In this document: positions 1-8,683 of the stretch, piece after piece | Layout: every line of letters starts with the position of its first letter | Numbering within the stretch: position 1 is the first letter of the stretch | Assembly: GCF_900105205.1 (NCBI RefSeq) | Contig: NZ_FNSQ01000005.1 | Span: 372,001 to 436,000, forward strand | From: Microbacterium hydrocarbonoxydans | GTDB lineage: Bacteria > Actinomycetota > Actinomycetes > Actinomycetales > Microbacteriaceae | Length of the DNA stretch: 64,000 nucleotides | Direction of reading: 5' to 3' | Notes under the pieces: model-generated | Told to the model about the DNA's origin: nothing | Databases searched by the model: none | Seen by the model: the letters and a program-made list of their open reading frames with translations, nothing else | Program-made: the position numbers and the translations under genes

Positions 1-26
1 CTTACCTCTCGGTGGGATAGGTCGGG

Positions 27-40
27 ACGTAAGGTTACGT
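27..40. promoter_or_regulatory. Small palindrome upstream of the giant surface protein
   Basis: ACGTAA-GG-TTACGT is an inverted repeat with 6-base arms, about 75 bases before the GTG start at 113. It could be an operator or part of the promoter region for the DUF11 gene. No clear -35/-10 pair was recognised, and the left edge of the window cuts off the upstream context. Confidence 0.25.
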
Positions 41-112
41 GGGGCATTGTCATAACTGGGAGTCACCTGTCAGCTCGATGGAGCAGGCGGCCACCCGTGA
101 TGAGGGGGAGCT

Positions 113-3100
113 GTGAACAGGACCGAGGACAAAGATGTTCGCCGGAACGCACGACCGTGGAGCGACCGACTCCGCTCGTTGACGGCGGGGATAGCTGCGA
201 GCGTGCTGCTCACCAGCAGTCTCGTCGCTGCCGGTTTCGCGTTCCCGACGGCGGCCCAGGCGGCACCGGGTGATCCGTTCAGCGCTGCGTCCCCCGTCGT
301 CTTCATCGCGCAGGGCACGCCATCGCAGTTGCAGCGGGCCGAGACGACCGGTACGGGAGAGTTCGCGTTCACCCCGGAAGGGGCGCCGGGTCCGGTCAGT
401 TACAACGCGATCGGCTACCGCCCCGCCGACGGCTACCTCTACGGGATGGTGAATGGTGGCGCGACGGCCGCTCTACCGCTCGGATCGCTCGTTCGAGTGG
501 GTCAGGGTGGTGTGGTCACCCGAGTCGGCACTCAGATCTACACCCACCCCGCCACGGGTTCCACTCGGTTCTTCGCCGGTGCCTTCAACCCGGCCAACGG
601 CCTGTACTACATCTCGGACTCGGCACCGAACACGACGGTCCGCGCGGTCAACGCCACCACCGGGGCGATCGTCCAGACCTTCACCATGAACTTTCCGCCC
701 GACGTCCAGGACTTCACGTTCGCGAACGGCTACGCCTGGGGTGCGACCGCCACCGGCGGCATCCGCCGATTCGATTTCGCGGCCGGCACGTACACCACGT
801 ATCCGGCGATCATCCCGCCCGGAGCCAACGGCTTCGGAGGTGCATGGACGTTCGGCAACGGCAATCTCGGCTTCTCCAACAACCTGACCGGTGACGTCAG
901 CCAAGTCCAGGTGACGAACCCCACCGCAGCGATCCCGACCTTCCGGGTGGTCTCCGTCGTGCCTGGCCCGCCGTCCGCCGTCAATGACGGCACCGCGATC
1001 CCCGGCCTTCCGGCAGACCTCGCGATCGTCAAGACGGGGCCGGCGACGTATGAGCCCGGTGGCCGCATCAGCTACTCCGTGACCGTCACGAACAACGGTG
1101 CGGGGACATCGAGCGGATGGACCGTGAGCGACACCCTTCCGGCCGGTCTGAGCAATCCCTCGGTGGCGGGCGACGTCTCCTCGACCATCGTCGGCAGCAC
1201 GGTCACGGCCAGCGGCGGCCGGCTCGACCCCGGCGAGGCCGTCACCTTCACGATCGAGGCCGACACGAGCGCGACCCCCGGTGCCTGTATCGCGAACACC
1301 GCATCGGTCCTCGGCAACGAGGCCGACCCGGTCGCCGGCAACAACCAGTCGACGACGACGGCCTGCGATCTGCAGCTCAGCGTCACCAAGACGTCTGATG
1401 CGACCGCCGACACCAGGGCCGGCGACGTGGTCACCTACACCGTGACGGCCACCAACACGGGCGCGGGCGCCTACACCGCCGCCGACCCGGCGGTGGTCGT
1501 CGACGACCTCACCGGCGTCCTCGACGACGCGACCTACAACGGCGACGTCGCCGCGAGCGCACCCGGTGATCTGGCTTACGCCCAGCCGCTGCTCTCGTGG
1601 GCGGGGGCGTTGGCGCCAGGGGCGACCGTGACCCTCACCTACTCCGTCACTGTGGGCAGCGGCGGGGACGGCGTCGCCCGCAACGTCGCGTGGCAGCCGA
1701 ACGATCCGGAAGACCCGGTCACCCCGGCCTGCGACCCGGCCGTCGGGGGAGTGGATGCCGTGACCGGCGAGCCCTGCGCGGTGGAGCAGTACGTGCTCCC
1801 CCGTCTGACGATCGACAAGTCGGCCGACCGCTCGGACCTGCCGGCCGTCGGCGACACCGTCACCTACACCGTGACCGTCACGAACCCGGGCCCCGGCGCC
1901 TACACCGCTGCGGCGCCGGCCACGGCGACAGACGATCTGTCGGCGGTGCTGGATGACGCGACCTTCGTCGACGCATCGCTCTCGGCGTCGACCGGAACCG
2001 CATCGCGTGCGGGCGACACGGTGTCATGGTCCGGCGCCCTGGCGCCCGGCGCATCCGCGACGATCACCTACTCGGTGACGTACACGGGCGACGGCGATCA
2101 GATCCTCCGCAACTCCGCGTGCGTCCCGGCCGGTGAGACCCTCCCGGGTACGCCGAGCTGCGACATCGTGCGGATCCCGGGCGCCGCGCTCACGCAGTGG
2201 AAGTCGGCGACGCCGTCATCCGATCCGGTGGTCGCGGGCTCGACCATCACCTACACGCTCTACTTCGACAACGACGGACAGACGGCAGCGACGATCGACG
2301 CGGTCGACGACCTGACGTTCGTCCTCGACGACGCGACCGTCACGACCGAGCCGAGCTCGCCGGACGGGCTCACCGCGGTGCGTACCGGAGCCGAGATCAG
2401 CATCACGGGCTCGGTACCGGTGGGGGAGACGTACACGGTCGTGTACACCGTGACCGTGCTGCCGGACGACGAGCGTGCCGACAGCGTCGCGACGAACTTC
2501 CTGCTCGCCCCCGGCGAGGATCCTCCGGCGGACGGCGAATGCACGCCGGTCGACGCGCAGGAGCCGAACTGCACCTCGACCCCCATCACCGGCGTCAGCT
2601 ACTCGAAGGCGGTGGTGGCATCCGACACCCCGGCCCGCACGGGCACCGAGCTGACCTACACGATCACCGTCACCAACACCGGCGCCACTGTCGTCGACGT
2701 GCTGCGGGACGACGACCTGAGCGGCGTTCTCGATGACGCGACCCTGGCGGATGCACCGGCATCCGACACCCCGTCGGTGACGGTCGCAGGACCGACCGGC
2801 GACATCATCAGCCTCGGAGGCACGCTCGCTCCCGGCGCGGTCGCGACGATCACCTACTCGGTGACGGTGAATGCGCTGGGCGACCGTGGCGACAACCGGG
2901 CCACGAACTTCCTCGTGCCCCCCGGCACTCCTCCCGGCGCCGTCTGCGACCCCGCTACCGAGCAGTGCACGAGCACTCCGATCCAGGCGTACACGGTCGC
3001 GAAGAGCGTCGACGTCGCCTCGACCACCCCTGGCGGCGTGGTGACCTACACGGTCGTCGTGACCAATGCCGGTGAGGTCGACTACACGGCCGCGGATCCC

Positions 3101-5746
3101 GCGTCCTTCACCGACGATCTGTCCGGTGTGCTGGATGACGCCGTCTACAACGGCGACATCACCGCCGGCGGAACCGTGGTCGGAGACACGTTGACCTGGT
3201 CGGGTCCCCTGGCGGTCGGAGCGACCACGACGGTGACGTACTCGGTCACGGTCGACGACCCGCCGGCCGGCGACTCTGTGCTCGACAACGCCGTCGTCCC
3301 GACGGCACCAGGGGGCGAGTGCGACCCCGCAGCCGTCTGCGTGACGGAGACCCCGATCGCCTCGTTCACGCTGACCAAGGACGTCGATGTCACCTCGGCG
3401 ATGCCCGGTGACACAGTGACGTACACCGTCACCGTCACGAACACGGGACAGTCGCCGTTCACCACGGCCGCACCGGCATCCTTCGAGGACGACCTCGCCG
3501 GAGTGCTCGACGACGCCGCCTACAACGGCGATGTCTCCGCCGGCGGCTCCGTGACCGGATCGGTACTCACCTGGTCGGGCGCGCTCGCCGTGGGTGCCTC
3601 GGCGACGGTGACCTACTCGGTGACCGTGAACGACCCGATCACCGGCGACCAGGACCTTGCGAACGTCGTCACCCCGACGGCACCGGGAGGCAGCTGCGCG
3701 ATCGCGGCCGACTGCGTCACGAACACGCCCGTCGCCTCCTACACAGTCGCCAAGGAGGCGAGCGCGGCCTCCGCGCTGCCCGGTGACACGGTGACCTACA
3801 CCGTCACCGTCACTAACACCGGCGACGTCGACTACACGGGCGCAGACCCGGCATCCTTCACCGATGACCTCTCCGGCGTCCTCGACGACGCGGTCTACAA
3901 CGATGATGTGAGCGCGGGCGGCACCGTGAGCGGCACCACGCTCACGTGGTCGGGTGCGCTGGCTGCGGGCGACTCGGTGACGGTGACCTACTCGGTGACC
4001 GTCGACGACCCGATCACCGGCGACTTCTCGCTGCTGAACGTGGTCGCCCCGACGGGGCCCGGCGGCAGCTGCGACGACGTCTGCACGACGACGACCCCGC
4101 TCGGATCCTTCCGCATCGTGAAGGAGACCGAGTCCACCACGGTCGTCCCCGGTGACGTCGTGACCTACACGATCACCGTGACCAACGTCGGCGATGCGGC
4201 GTACACGGCGGCCGATCCCGCCTCGTTCACCGACGACCTGTCGGCCGTGCTCGACGATGCGACCTACAACGGTGACGCGACCTCGACCACCGGCACTGGC
4301 GTCGCGTACGCCGCTCCCGTGCTGTCGTGGTCGGGCGAGCTCGCCGTCGGCGCGGTGGTGACCGTCACCTACTCCGTGACGGTGAACAGTCCGGCGACCG
4401 GCGACGCCAGCCTGTCGAACACTGTGGTGACGCCTCCGGGCTCGGGCGGCAACTGCGAGCCCGGATCGACCGACCCTGCCTGCATCGCCAATGTCCCGGC
4501 GGCGGCGTTCACGATCGAGAAGACCGCCGAACCGGCGGTGGCACAGCCCGGTGACGTGGTCACCTACACGGTGACGGTCACGAACACCGGCGGCCTGCCC
4601 TACACGGACGCCGATCCTGCCGCCTTCACAGACGACCTCTCGCGGGTGCTCGACGACTCGTCGTACAACGACGACGTGTCTGTGGGTGGCGATGTCACCG
4701 GCGACACGCTGACCTGGTCGGGTCCGCTCGAGGTCGGTGAGACGCTCCAGGTCACCTATTCGGTCACGGTCGACGACCCGGTGGACGGCGACTTCCTGCT
4801 CCGCAATGTCGTCGCGCCGGCCGCCCCGGGCGGCGAGTGCGTGCCCGACTCCTGCATCACCGAGACGCCGGTGGCGTCGTACCAGGTGCAGAAGCAGGTC
4901 GACGTCCCCGATGCGAATGTCGGCGACGTCGTGACGTACACGGTCACGGTGACCAACACCGGGCGGGTTCCCTACACCGATGCGTTCCCGGCGCTGTTCG
5001 ACGATGACCTCTCGGGTGTCCTCGACGACGCGACGTACAACGACGACGCCAGCGGCGGCGCGTTCGTCGCCGGTGACCTCATGTCGTGGACAGGTGCAGT
5101 CGCCATCGGATCGACGGCGACCGTCACGTACTCGGTGACCGTGAACGATCCACTCACGGGCGACGGACTCCTGCGCAACGCGGTGACCGCCTCGGGGCCG
5201 GGAGGCTCCTGTGACGAGGCTGCGGACTGCATCACCGAGACTCCGATCGCGACCTACCGCGTCGAGAAGGACGTCTCGACCACGCGAGCGTGGGTCGGAG
5301 ACAGGGTCACCTTCACGATCACGGTGACGAACACGGGAGAGGTGCCGTACACCGATGCCAGCCCGGCGTCGTTCACCGACGATCTGAGCTCGGCGCTCGC
5401 TGTCGGACGGTACAACGGCGATGCCAGCAGCGGAGCGACCTACAGTGCTCCGTCCCTCAGCTGGGAGGGTGCGCTCGACGTCGGTGCCACCGTGAAGGTC
5501 ACCTACTCGGTCACGGTCACCGAGCCGGGCGAGATCCTGAACGTGGTGGTCACACCACCCGGGTCCGGTGCGAACTGCTCGACCGGGTCCGGCGATCCCG
5601 ACTGTCGGACGCTCACGACGATCTCTCCGGCCGGCCTGGCCGTCACCGGAGGGACCGTGTGGACGGCCGCCGGACTCGGAGGAATCGCGATGCTGGCACT
5701 GGGACTGATCCTGGCGCGCCGTCGCCGCGGAGCACTGCACGACTGA
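113..5746 (+). CDS. Giant DUF11-repeat cell-wall-anchored surface protein
   Basis: An 1877-residue exported wall protein. The GTG start follows a GAGGGGGAG ribosome site. Residues 1-51 form an Arg-rich N-terminus plus a hydrophobic signal peptide ending near AQA. Residues about 55-300 resemble a DUF6923-type propeller-like head. Twelve tandem DUF11-type beta domains follow; most carry a 'VTYTVTVTNTG' strand and a 'DDLSGVLDDA' loop. The C-terminus has the sorting motif LAVTG, a hydrophobic helix and an RRRR tail. LAxTG is the form usually linked to class E (housekeeping) sortases in actinobacteria, unlike the LPMTG and IPLTG motifs of the pilins downstream. Two hairpins after the stop suggest a separate transcript. 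The role is inferred as a long stalk or adhesin; ligand unknown. Confidence 0.9.
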   Translation: MNRTEDKDVRRNARPWSDRLRSLTAGIAASVLLTSSLVAAGFAFPTAAQAAPGDPFSAASPVVFIAQGTPSQLQRAETTGTGEFAFTPEGAPGPVSYNAIGYRPADGYLYGMVNGGATAALPLGSLVRVGQGGVVTRVGTQIYTHPATGSTRFFAGAFNPANGLYYISDSAPNTTVRAVNATTGAIVQTFTMNFPPDVQDFTFANGYAWGATATGGIRRFDFAAGTYTTYPAIIPPGANGFGGAWTFGNGNLGFSNNLTGDVSQVQVTNPTAAIPTFRVVSVVPGPPSAVNDGTAIPGLPADLAIVKTGPATYEPGGRISYSVTVTNNGAGTSSGWTVSDTLPAGLSNPSVAGDVSSTIVGSTVTASGGRLDPGEAVTFTIEADTSATPGACIANTASVLGNEADPVAGNNQSTTTACDLQLSVTKTSDATADTRAGDVVTYTVTATNTGAGAYTAADPAVVVDDLTGVLDDATYNGDVAASAPGDLAYAQPLLSWAGALAPGATVTLTYSVTVGSGGDGVARNVAWQPNDPEDPVTPACDPAVGGVDAVTGEPCAVEQYVLPRLTIDKSADRSDLPAVGDTVTYTVTVTNPGPGAYTAAAPATATDDLSAVLDDATFVDASLSASTGTASRAGDTVSWSGALAPGASATITYSVTYTGDGDQILRNSACVPAGETLPGTPSCDIVRIPGAALTQWKSATPSSDPVVAGSTITYTLYFDNDGQTAATIDAVDDLTFVLDDATVTTEPSSPDGLTAVRTGAEISITGSVPVGETYTVVYTVTVLPDDERADSVATNFLLAPGEDPPADGECTPVDAQEPNCTSTPITGVSYSKAVVASDTPARTGTELTYTITVTNTGATVVDVLRDDDLSGVLDDATLADAPASDTPSVTVAGPTGDIISLGGTLAPGAVATITYSVTVNALGDRGDNRATNFLVPPGTPPGAVCDPATEQCTSTPIQAYTVAKSVDVASTTPGGVVTYTVVVTNAGEVDYTAADPASFTDDLSGVLDDAVYNGDITAGGTVVGDTLTWSGPLAVGATTTVTYSVTVDDPPAGDSVLDNAVVPTAPGGECDPAAVCVTETPIASFTLTKDVDVTSAMPGDTVTYTVTVTNTGQSPFTTAAPASFEDDLAGVLDDAAYNGDVSAGGSVTGSVLTWSGALAVGASATVTYSVTVNDPITGDQDLANVVTPTAPGGSCAIAADCVTNTPVASYTVAKEASAASALPGDTVTYTVTVTNTGDVDYTGADPASFTDDLSGVLDDAVYNDDVSAGGTVSGTTLTWSGALAAGDSVTVTYSVTVDDPITGDFSLLNVVAPTGPGGSCDDVCTTTTPLGSFRIVKETESTTVVPGDVVTYTITVTNVGDAAYTAADPASFTDDLSAVLDDATYNGDATSTTGTGVAYAAPVLSWSGELAVGAVVTVTYSVTVNSPATGDASLSNTVVTPPGSGGNCEPGSTDPACIANVPAAAFTIEKTAEPAVAQPGDVVTYTVTVTNTGGLPYTDADPAAFTDDLSRVLDDSSYNDDVSVGGDVTGDTLTWSGPLEVGETLQVTYSVTVDDPVDGDFLLRNVVAPAAPGGECVPDSCITETPVASYQVQKQVDVPDANVGDVVTYTVTVTNTGRVPYTDAFPALFDDDLSGVLDDATYNDDASGGAFVAGDLMSWTGAVAIGSTATVTYSVTVNDPLTGDGLLRNAVTASGPGGSCDEAADCITETPIATYRVEKDVSTTRAWVGDRVTFTITVTNTGEVPYTDASPASFTDDLSSALAVGRYNGDASSGATYSAPSLSWEGALDVGATVKVTYSVTVTEPGEILNVVVTPPGSGANCSTGSGDPDCRTLTTISPAGLAVTGGTVWTAAGLGGIAMLALGLILARRRRGALHD
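1370..5560 (+). repeat. Eleven tandem DUF11 repeat units inside the surface protein gene
   Basis: Each unit is roughly 350-390 bases and encodes about 120 residues, starting with a conserved Lys near a domain boundary and containing a 'DDL..VLDDA' core. The last seven units (from about 2985) are the most alike, including shared wording such as 'YNGDVSAGG' and 'LTWSGAL'. This points to recent internal duplication or homogenisation. An earlier, more divergent DUF11 domain precedes them at about 1015-1365. Confidence 0.85.
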
Positions 5747-5761
5747 GGTGCCGTGTGAGAA

Positions 5762-5830
5762 GAGCGGCTGAGTTCTCCTCGGGGAGATGAGGTCGACTCA
5801 GCCGCTCACGGGCACCTCCCCAGGTGCCCG
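5762..5830 (+). terminator. Double hairpin terminator after the DUF11 gene
   Basis: A perfect 12-base stem (GAGCGGCTGAGT with ACTCAGCCGCTC, 5762-5773 and 5796-5807) encloses a smaller TCTCC-TCGG-GGAGA hairpin. It is followed at once by a second stem, CGGGCACCT with AGGTGCCCG (5809-5830, loop CCCC). No T-tract follows, which is common in high-GC actinobacteria. The rest of 5747-6050 has no gene; it holds the pilus operon leader and the 12-mer at 5959. Confidence 0.65.
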
Positions 5831-5958
5831 GTGGCGAGTGCACAGATGCACCCGCACATACCAAGACACCGCGCGGCCGAAATCATGACGCGGATGTCGA
5901 ACCAGAATGTTGCGTGCCCCTGAGAAAGAAACTTGGGCCTATCGCGTCACGATCCGCT

Positions 5959-5970
5959 GATCCCGGTATC
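5959..5970 (+). promoter_or_regulatory. 12-mer GATCCCGGTATC upstream of the pilus operon
   Basis: This exact 12-mer recurs at 14814-14825. Here it ends 80 bases before the shaft pilin start; there it ends 81 bases before the start of a small membrane protein gene. Both copies are preceded by GATCCG within 2-7 bases and have CGCGTCAC nearby. The matched distance suggests a shared promoter or activator site. This is inference only. Confidence 0.35.
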
Positions 5971-6050
5971 CGGTAGGGAGAAGGGGATCACTGTGCGTAC
6001 CGCTGGTGGCCCGAAGACGGCCATAGGGCCATCAGGGACGGAGAGTTCAG

Positions 6051-7571
6051 GTGTCTGAACACAACAACACGCGCCGTGCGTTGTCGCTTCTGGGAGCGAC
6101 CGCACTCGGCCTGGGGGCGATGCTCAGCGCGGGCGCTGCTGCACACGCAGCTCCTCAGGATTTCGGGAACATCGATCCGGACCGCACCGGTTCGCTGACA
6201 GTGCACAAGTATCTGCACCAGGACGGTGCCGTCGAGGGTGACATCAGCGAGGCGCCGGCGCCCGGTGACTTCACCGATCCGGTCGCGGACGTCGTCTTCA
6301 CGGCGTACCCGCTGCTGCAGAACGGCACGCCGCTCGACCTCAACGTGGCGTCGAGCTGGGATGGCCTGAACGCCATCACTCCCGGCGCCGCATGCACGGC
6401 ACCCGCCGGCTACACGCTGGGCGCTCCGGTTGCGCTGCCCGCGACGGATGCCGAGGGTATGGCCACGGTCGCGCTGCCGGTCGGCGCGTACCAGGTGTGC
6501 GAGACCTCGGCTCCGGCGCAGATCGTCGACCGGGCGATCCCGTTCATCCTCACGGTGCCGATGCCGTACCAGAGCGGATGGGTGTATGACGTGCACGCCT
6601 ACCCGAAGAACGGCGAGGGCGTGATCGAGAAGACGATCGACCCCCAGCAGGACACGGGTCTGGGTTCGGTCATCCGATTCCCGGTGACCGTGCCGGTGCC
6701 GACGATGCAGCAGGAGTGGACCGGCTTCGCCATCCGCGACACGCTGGATGACCGACTGGAGCCTGTCGCAGCGGCCGATGTCGTGGTCACCGCAGACGGT
6801 ACTGCTCTCGACCCCGCGCTGTACACGGTGGAGGTCGTCGGCCAGCAGGTGACGATGAACTTCACCGCAGCCGGTATCGCCTGGCTCAACGAGGGTCCCA
6901 ACGACCACGTCGGCACTGAGATCCAGGTCGTCTTCGCCGGAACCGTGGTCAGCGTCGGCAACGGCACGATCACCAACCAGGCCGAGCTGTGGCCGAACAA
7001 CCCGGGCTTCGACCCGGCTGTCCAGCCGCCGCTGCCCTCCAACGAGGTCAAGACCTACTGGGGCAGCCTCGAGGTGCAGAAGCGCGTCGCAGGGACCACC
7101 GGCACGCAGGGCACCCTGAACGGTGCCGTGTTCGAGGTGTACAACGCCGTCGACCCGTACGCGGCCGACTGCTCTGCGGCTGAGCCCACCGGTGCACCGG
7201 TCGTCGTCAACGGCGAGACAGAGTTCACCTCTGCGGGCACCGGTCTCATCACGGTTCCCGGCCTGTTCGTGAGCGACAGCGTGAACCCGGTGATCGACGC
7301 CCAGCAGCGCTGCTACTTGCTCAAGGAGACGGTCGCACCGGCCGGGTTCGTCCTGCCTGCCGACCCGTTCACTGCGGTCGCCGTGCAGATCGGCGCAACG
7401 ACGCCGGCGGACAACGTCGAGATCGAGAACACGCAGCAGACCGTTCCGGCTCTGCCGATGACGGGTGCTGCAGGGCAGATCGCCCTCATCACCGCAGGCA
7501 TCGGCGCGCTGAGCCTGGCCGTCGGACTGCTTCTGGTGAAGCACCGTCGTCGCGTCGAGGCGACGAACTAA
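6051..7571 (+). CDS. Major (shaft) pilin, SpaH/FimA-like, LPMTG anchored
   Basis: A 506-residue sortase-assembled shaft pilin. The GTG start is followed by a signal peptide of about 33 residues ending AHAA. Features typical of Gram-positive shaft pilins are visible: a pilin motif 'WVYDVHAYPKN' with the candidate linking lysine at about residue 186, an E-box 'YLLKETVAPAGF' (Glu about 426) in a Cna-B-type domain, and the sorting signal LPMTG at 468-472 followed by a membrane helix and a KHRRR tail. It is first in the order shaft pilin, sortase, large pilin. A strong hairpin separates it from the sortase gene, which probably favours high pilin-to-sortase expression. Confidence 0.93.
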   Translation: MSEHNNTRRALSLLGATALGLGAMLSAGAAAHAAPQDFGNIDPDRTGSLTVHKYLHQDGAVEGDISEAPAPGDFTDPVADVVFTAYPLLQNGTPLDLNVASSWDGLNAITPGAACTAPAGYTLGAPVALPATDAEGMATVALPVGAYQVCETSAPAQIVDRAIPFILTVPMPYQSGWVYDVHAYPKNGEGVIEKTIDPQQDTGLGSVIRFPVTVPVPTMQQEWTGFAIRDTLDDRLEPVAAADVVVTADGTALDPALYTVEVVGQQVTMNFTAAGIAWLNEGPNDHVGTEIQVVFAGTVVSVGNGTITNQAELWPNNPGFDPAVQPPLPSNEVKTYWGSLEVQKRVAGTTGTQGTLNGAVFEVYNAVDPYAADCSAAEPTGAPVVVNGETEFTSAGTGLITVPGLFVSDSVNPVIDAQQRCYLLKETVAPAGFVLPADPFTAVAVQIGATTPADNVEIENTQQTVPALPMTGAAGQIALITAGIGALSLAVGLLLVKHRRRVEATN

Positions 7572-7580
7572 GAGCACCAC

Positions 7581-7620
7581 CCTGTACCGGACGGATGCGC
7601 AGGCACCCGTCCGGTACAGG
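7581..7620 (+). terminator. Perfect hairpin between shaft pilin and sortase genes
   Basis: CCTGTACCGGACGG (7581-7594) pairs exactly with CCGTCCGGTACAGG (7607-7620) around a 12-base loop. There is no T-run. Its position after the abundant pilin and before the enzyme gene suggests a partial terminator or 3' stabilising structure that sets stoichiometry within the operon. Confidence 0.6.
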
Positions 7621-7657
7621 CCATCGACCATGCGTAGATCCGGGGAGGAACGACGCG

Positions 7658-8683
7658 ATGCTCATGCGTGAAGAAGAGGTGGCGCCGCCAACGGCCGTCG
7701 AGACCGGTGAGGGTGCCGTGACGAGTGCGTCGGGACGCCGGTGGAAGCCGGGCCTGCTCACGATCGCCATCGCCGTGCTGGGCCTCGGAGGCCTCGGCGC
7801 CGGCGTGTATCCGATGACGGCCGCCTGGGTGACGTCGTTCAACCAGTCGCAGGTCATCGAGAACTATGGAGCGGAGATCGAGAACGTGCACCCCGGTGCA
7901 CGTGAGCAGCTCCGCGACGCGCGCGACTACAACGACGCCCTGAGCGCCGGCGCAGTGGTGCTCGGCGAGAACGCCAACCTCCCGGTCGGAGAGGGCACGC
8001 TCTCCGACGAGTCGCTCGACTACGACACGATCCTCAACGCGAACGCCGAGGGCTTGATGGCCCGCGTGAAGATCCCCAGCATCGACGTCGACCTGCCCGT
8101 GTTCCACGGGACCAGCGACGCGGTGCTCACTCGGGGCGCAGGACATCTGGAGGGCTCGCATCTGCCGATCGGCGGAGAGGGCACGCGGTCGGTCATCACG
8201 GCGCACCGCGGCCTCGCGAACGCGACGATGTTCACGAACCTCGATCAGGTGAAGACCGACGATCTGATCATCGTCGAGGTCTTCGGCGAAGTGCTCGCGT
8301 ATCGGGTCCGCGACATCCAGGTCATCGAACCTCAGGCCAACGGCACGATCCGCCCGGAGGTGGGCGAAGACCTCCTCACGTTGATCACCTGCACGCCGCT
8401 GGGCATCAACACTCATCGCATCGTCGTCACCGCTGAACGCGTGACCCCGGTGCCCGACGCCGAGGCATCCGCAGCCGGTAAGCCGCCGACCATCCCGGGG
8501 TTCCCGTGGTGGGCCGTGCTCGGCGGCGGCGGACTGCTGCTCATCGGCGGCTACGTCGTCAGGCAGGGCTTCCAGGATGCTCGCGCATCCGCTGCTCGGC
8601 CGCTGTCCGCACAGGCGGACTCCACAGATCTGAACACACCCCACGGTGACGCCACCGAGGGGCTAGGGGGAAGCAATGAATAG
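7658..8683 (+). CDS. srtC: Class C (pilus-assembly) sortase
   Basis: A 341-residue membrane transpeptidase that would polymerise the neighbouring pilins. The ATG at 7658 is chosen because GGGGAGG lies 9 bases upstream; a longer reading from 7595 would start inside the hairpin. An N-terminal membrane helix (about 27-50) and a second one near residues 280-300 flank the catalytic domain, the class C layout. Catalytic residues are visible: His about 183 in 'SVITAHRGL', Cys about 245 in 'TLITCTP' and Arg about 254 in 'THRIVV'. 'HGTSDAVLTRGAGHLEGS' is the usual class C signature. The 3' end overlaps the next gene by 8 bases, so the two are probably translationally coupled. Confidence 0.95.
   Translation: MLMREEEVAPPTAVETGEGAVTSASGRRWKPGLLTIAIAVLGLGGLGAGVYPMTAAWVTSFNQSQVIENYGAEIENVHPGAREQLRDARDYNDALSAGAVVLGENANLPVGEGTLSDESLDYDTILNANAEGLMARVKIPSIDVDLPVFHGTSDAVLTRGAGHLEGSHLPIGGEGTRSVITAHRGLANATMFTNLDQVKTDDLIIVEVFGEVLAYRVRDIQVIEPQANGTIRPEVGEDLLTLITCTPLGINTHRIVVTAERVTPVPDAEASAAGKPPTIPGFPWWAVLGGGGLLLIGGYVVRQGFQDARASAARPLSAQADSTDLNTPHGDATEGLGGSNE

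Noticed and set aside
2216..5740. A 1174-codon open frame on the minus strand opposite the DUF11 repeats
   Set aside because: It mirrors the repeats of the plus-strand gene, has Arg/Gly/His-rich composition typical of antisense shadows in high-GC DNA, and lacks a start context or any domain.
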